5,343 bases of DNA from Nitrososphaerales archaeon. GTDB lineage: Archaea; Thermoproteota; Nitrososphaeria; Nitrososphaerales; UBA183. Under the pieces are notes generated by a model, which did not search any database, was not told the origin of the DNA, and was given only the letters and a program-made list of their open reading frames with translations. The stretch is taken from NCBI GenBank assembly GCA_030045755.1, contig JASIEW010000018.1:1-5343 (forward strand). The letters run 5' to 3'. The translations under genes were made by a program, and so were the position numbers. Positions 5,306-5,343 of the stretch are shown one piece after another (the first letter of the stretch is position 1; every line of letters begins with the position of its first letter).

Positions 5306-5343
5306 TCCCCCCCGGTCCACTAACCAAATCTAAGTGGGCAGCA

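Larger units (their letters stand above)
5188..5319 (+). tRNA. tRNA-Ala (anticodon GGC) interrupted by three introns
   Basis: The 132-base gene becomes a regular 74-base tRNA after removal of 5216-5232, 5243-5255 and 5278-5305. Acceptor stem GGGCCGG (5188-5194) pairs with CCGGTCC (5312-5318) and includes the G3-U70 wobble that identifies tRNA-Ala; A73 is 5319. The D arm is GTCT/GGAT with loop AGTTTGGTA (G18 G19 present). The joined anticodon stem is CTCCC/GGGAG with loop TTGGCAT, so the anticodon is GGC (5239-5241). The variable region is AGGTC; C48 can form the Levitt pair with G15. The T arm is GGGGG/CCCCC with loop TTCGAGT. CCA is not encoded (CTA follows A73), so it must be added by nucleotidyltransferase. 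Read without splicing, only the ends of the tRNA are recognisable, and standard gene finders may miss or misname it. Intron boundaries are predicted from structure, not observed. Confidence 0.93.

Noticed and set aside
4766..5320. Minus-strand open frame of 184 codons across the MFS end and the tRNA
   Set aside because: It crosses the tRNA gene and is antisense to the permease; the sequence looks like a shadow.
5306..5343. Terminator or poly-T tract after the tRNA
   Set aside because: No T-run or stem-loop is visible in the remaining bases before the window ends.

Overview
The window reads as archaeal and most probably belongs to the Thaumarchaeota/Nitrososphaeria side of the Thermoproteota. 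Three things point there: archaeal-type ribosomal proteins in the archaeal order SPOUT methyltransferase - L3 - L4 - L23 - L2 - S19, a tRNA gene carrying bulge-helix-bulge introns at canonical and non-canonical positions, and a TATA-like box 27 bases ahead of that tRNA. The sequence is GC-rich, which does not suggest the AT-rich marine ammonia oxidisers. The phylum is inferred from remembered protein signatures, not from a search.

Minus strand, 3663 down to 1: a tightly packed translation operon. It starts with a knotted (SPOUT) RNA methyltransferase, then after 42 bases rpl3 (uL3), rpl4 (uL4, overlapping by GTGA), rpl23 (uL23, 2-base gap), rpl2 (uL2, 3-base gap) and the first 13 codons of rps19 (uS19, directly abutting and cut by the window edge). 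Both rpl3 and rpl2 start with TTG, and rpl4 with GTG. The four L proteins are large-subunit proteins; L2, L3 and L4 reach towards the peptidyl transferase centre or exit tunnel, and L23 lies at the tunnel exit. The methyltransferase is probably an rRNA modification enzyme co-expressed with them.

Plus strand, 3752-5065: a 437-residue major facilitator superfamily permease, divergent from the operon across 88 bases. Its substrate cannot be read from the sequence and it has no evident link to the ribosomal genes.

Plus strand, 5188-5319: the most interesting item. It is a tRNA-Ala(GGC) gene of 132 bases that reduces to a regular 74-base cloverleaf once three introns (17, 13 and 28 bases, after positions 27, 37 and 59) are removed. 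Each intron is bounded by a pair of three-base bulges flanking a four-base-pair helix, the signature of the archaeal tRNA splicing endonuclease. Unspliced, it does not read as a normal tRNA. No mobile element, CRISPR array or defence system is visible, and apart from this tRNA the window is ordinary.
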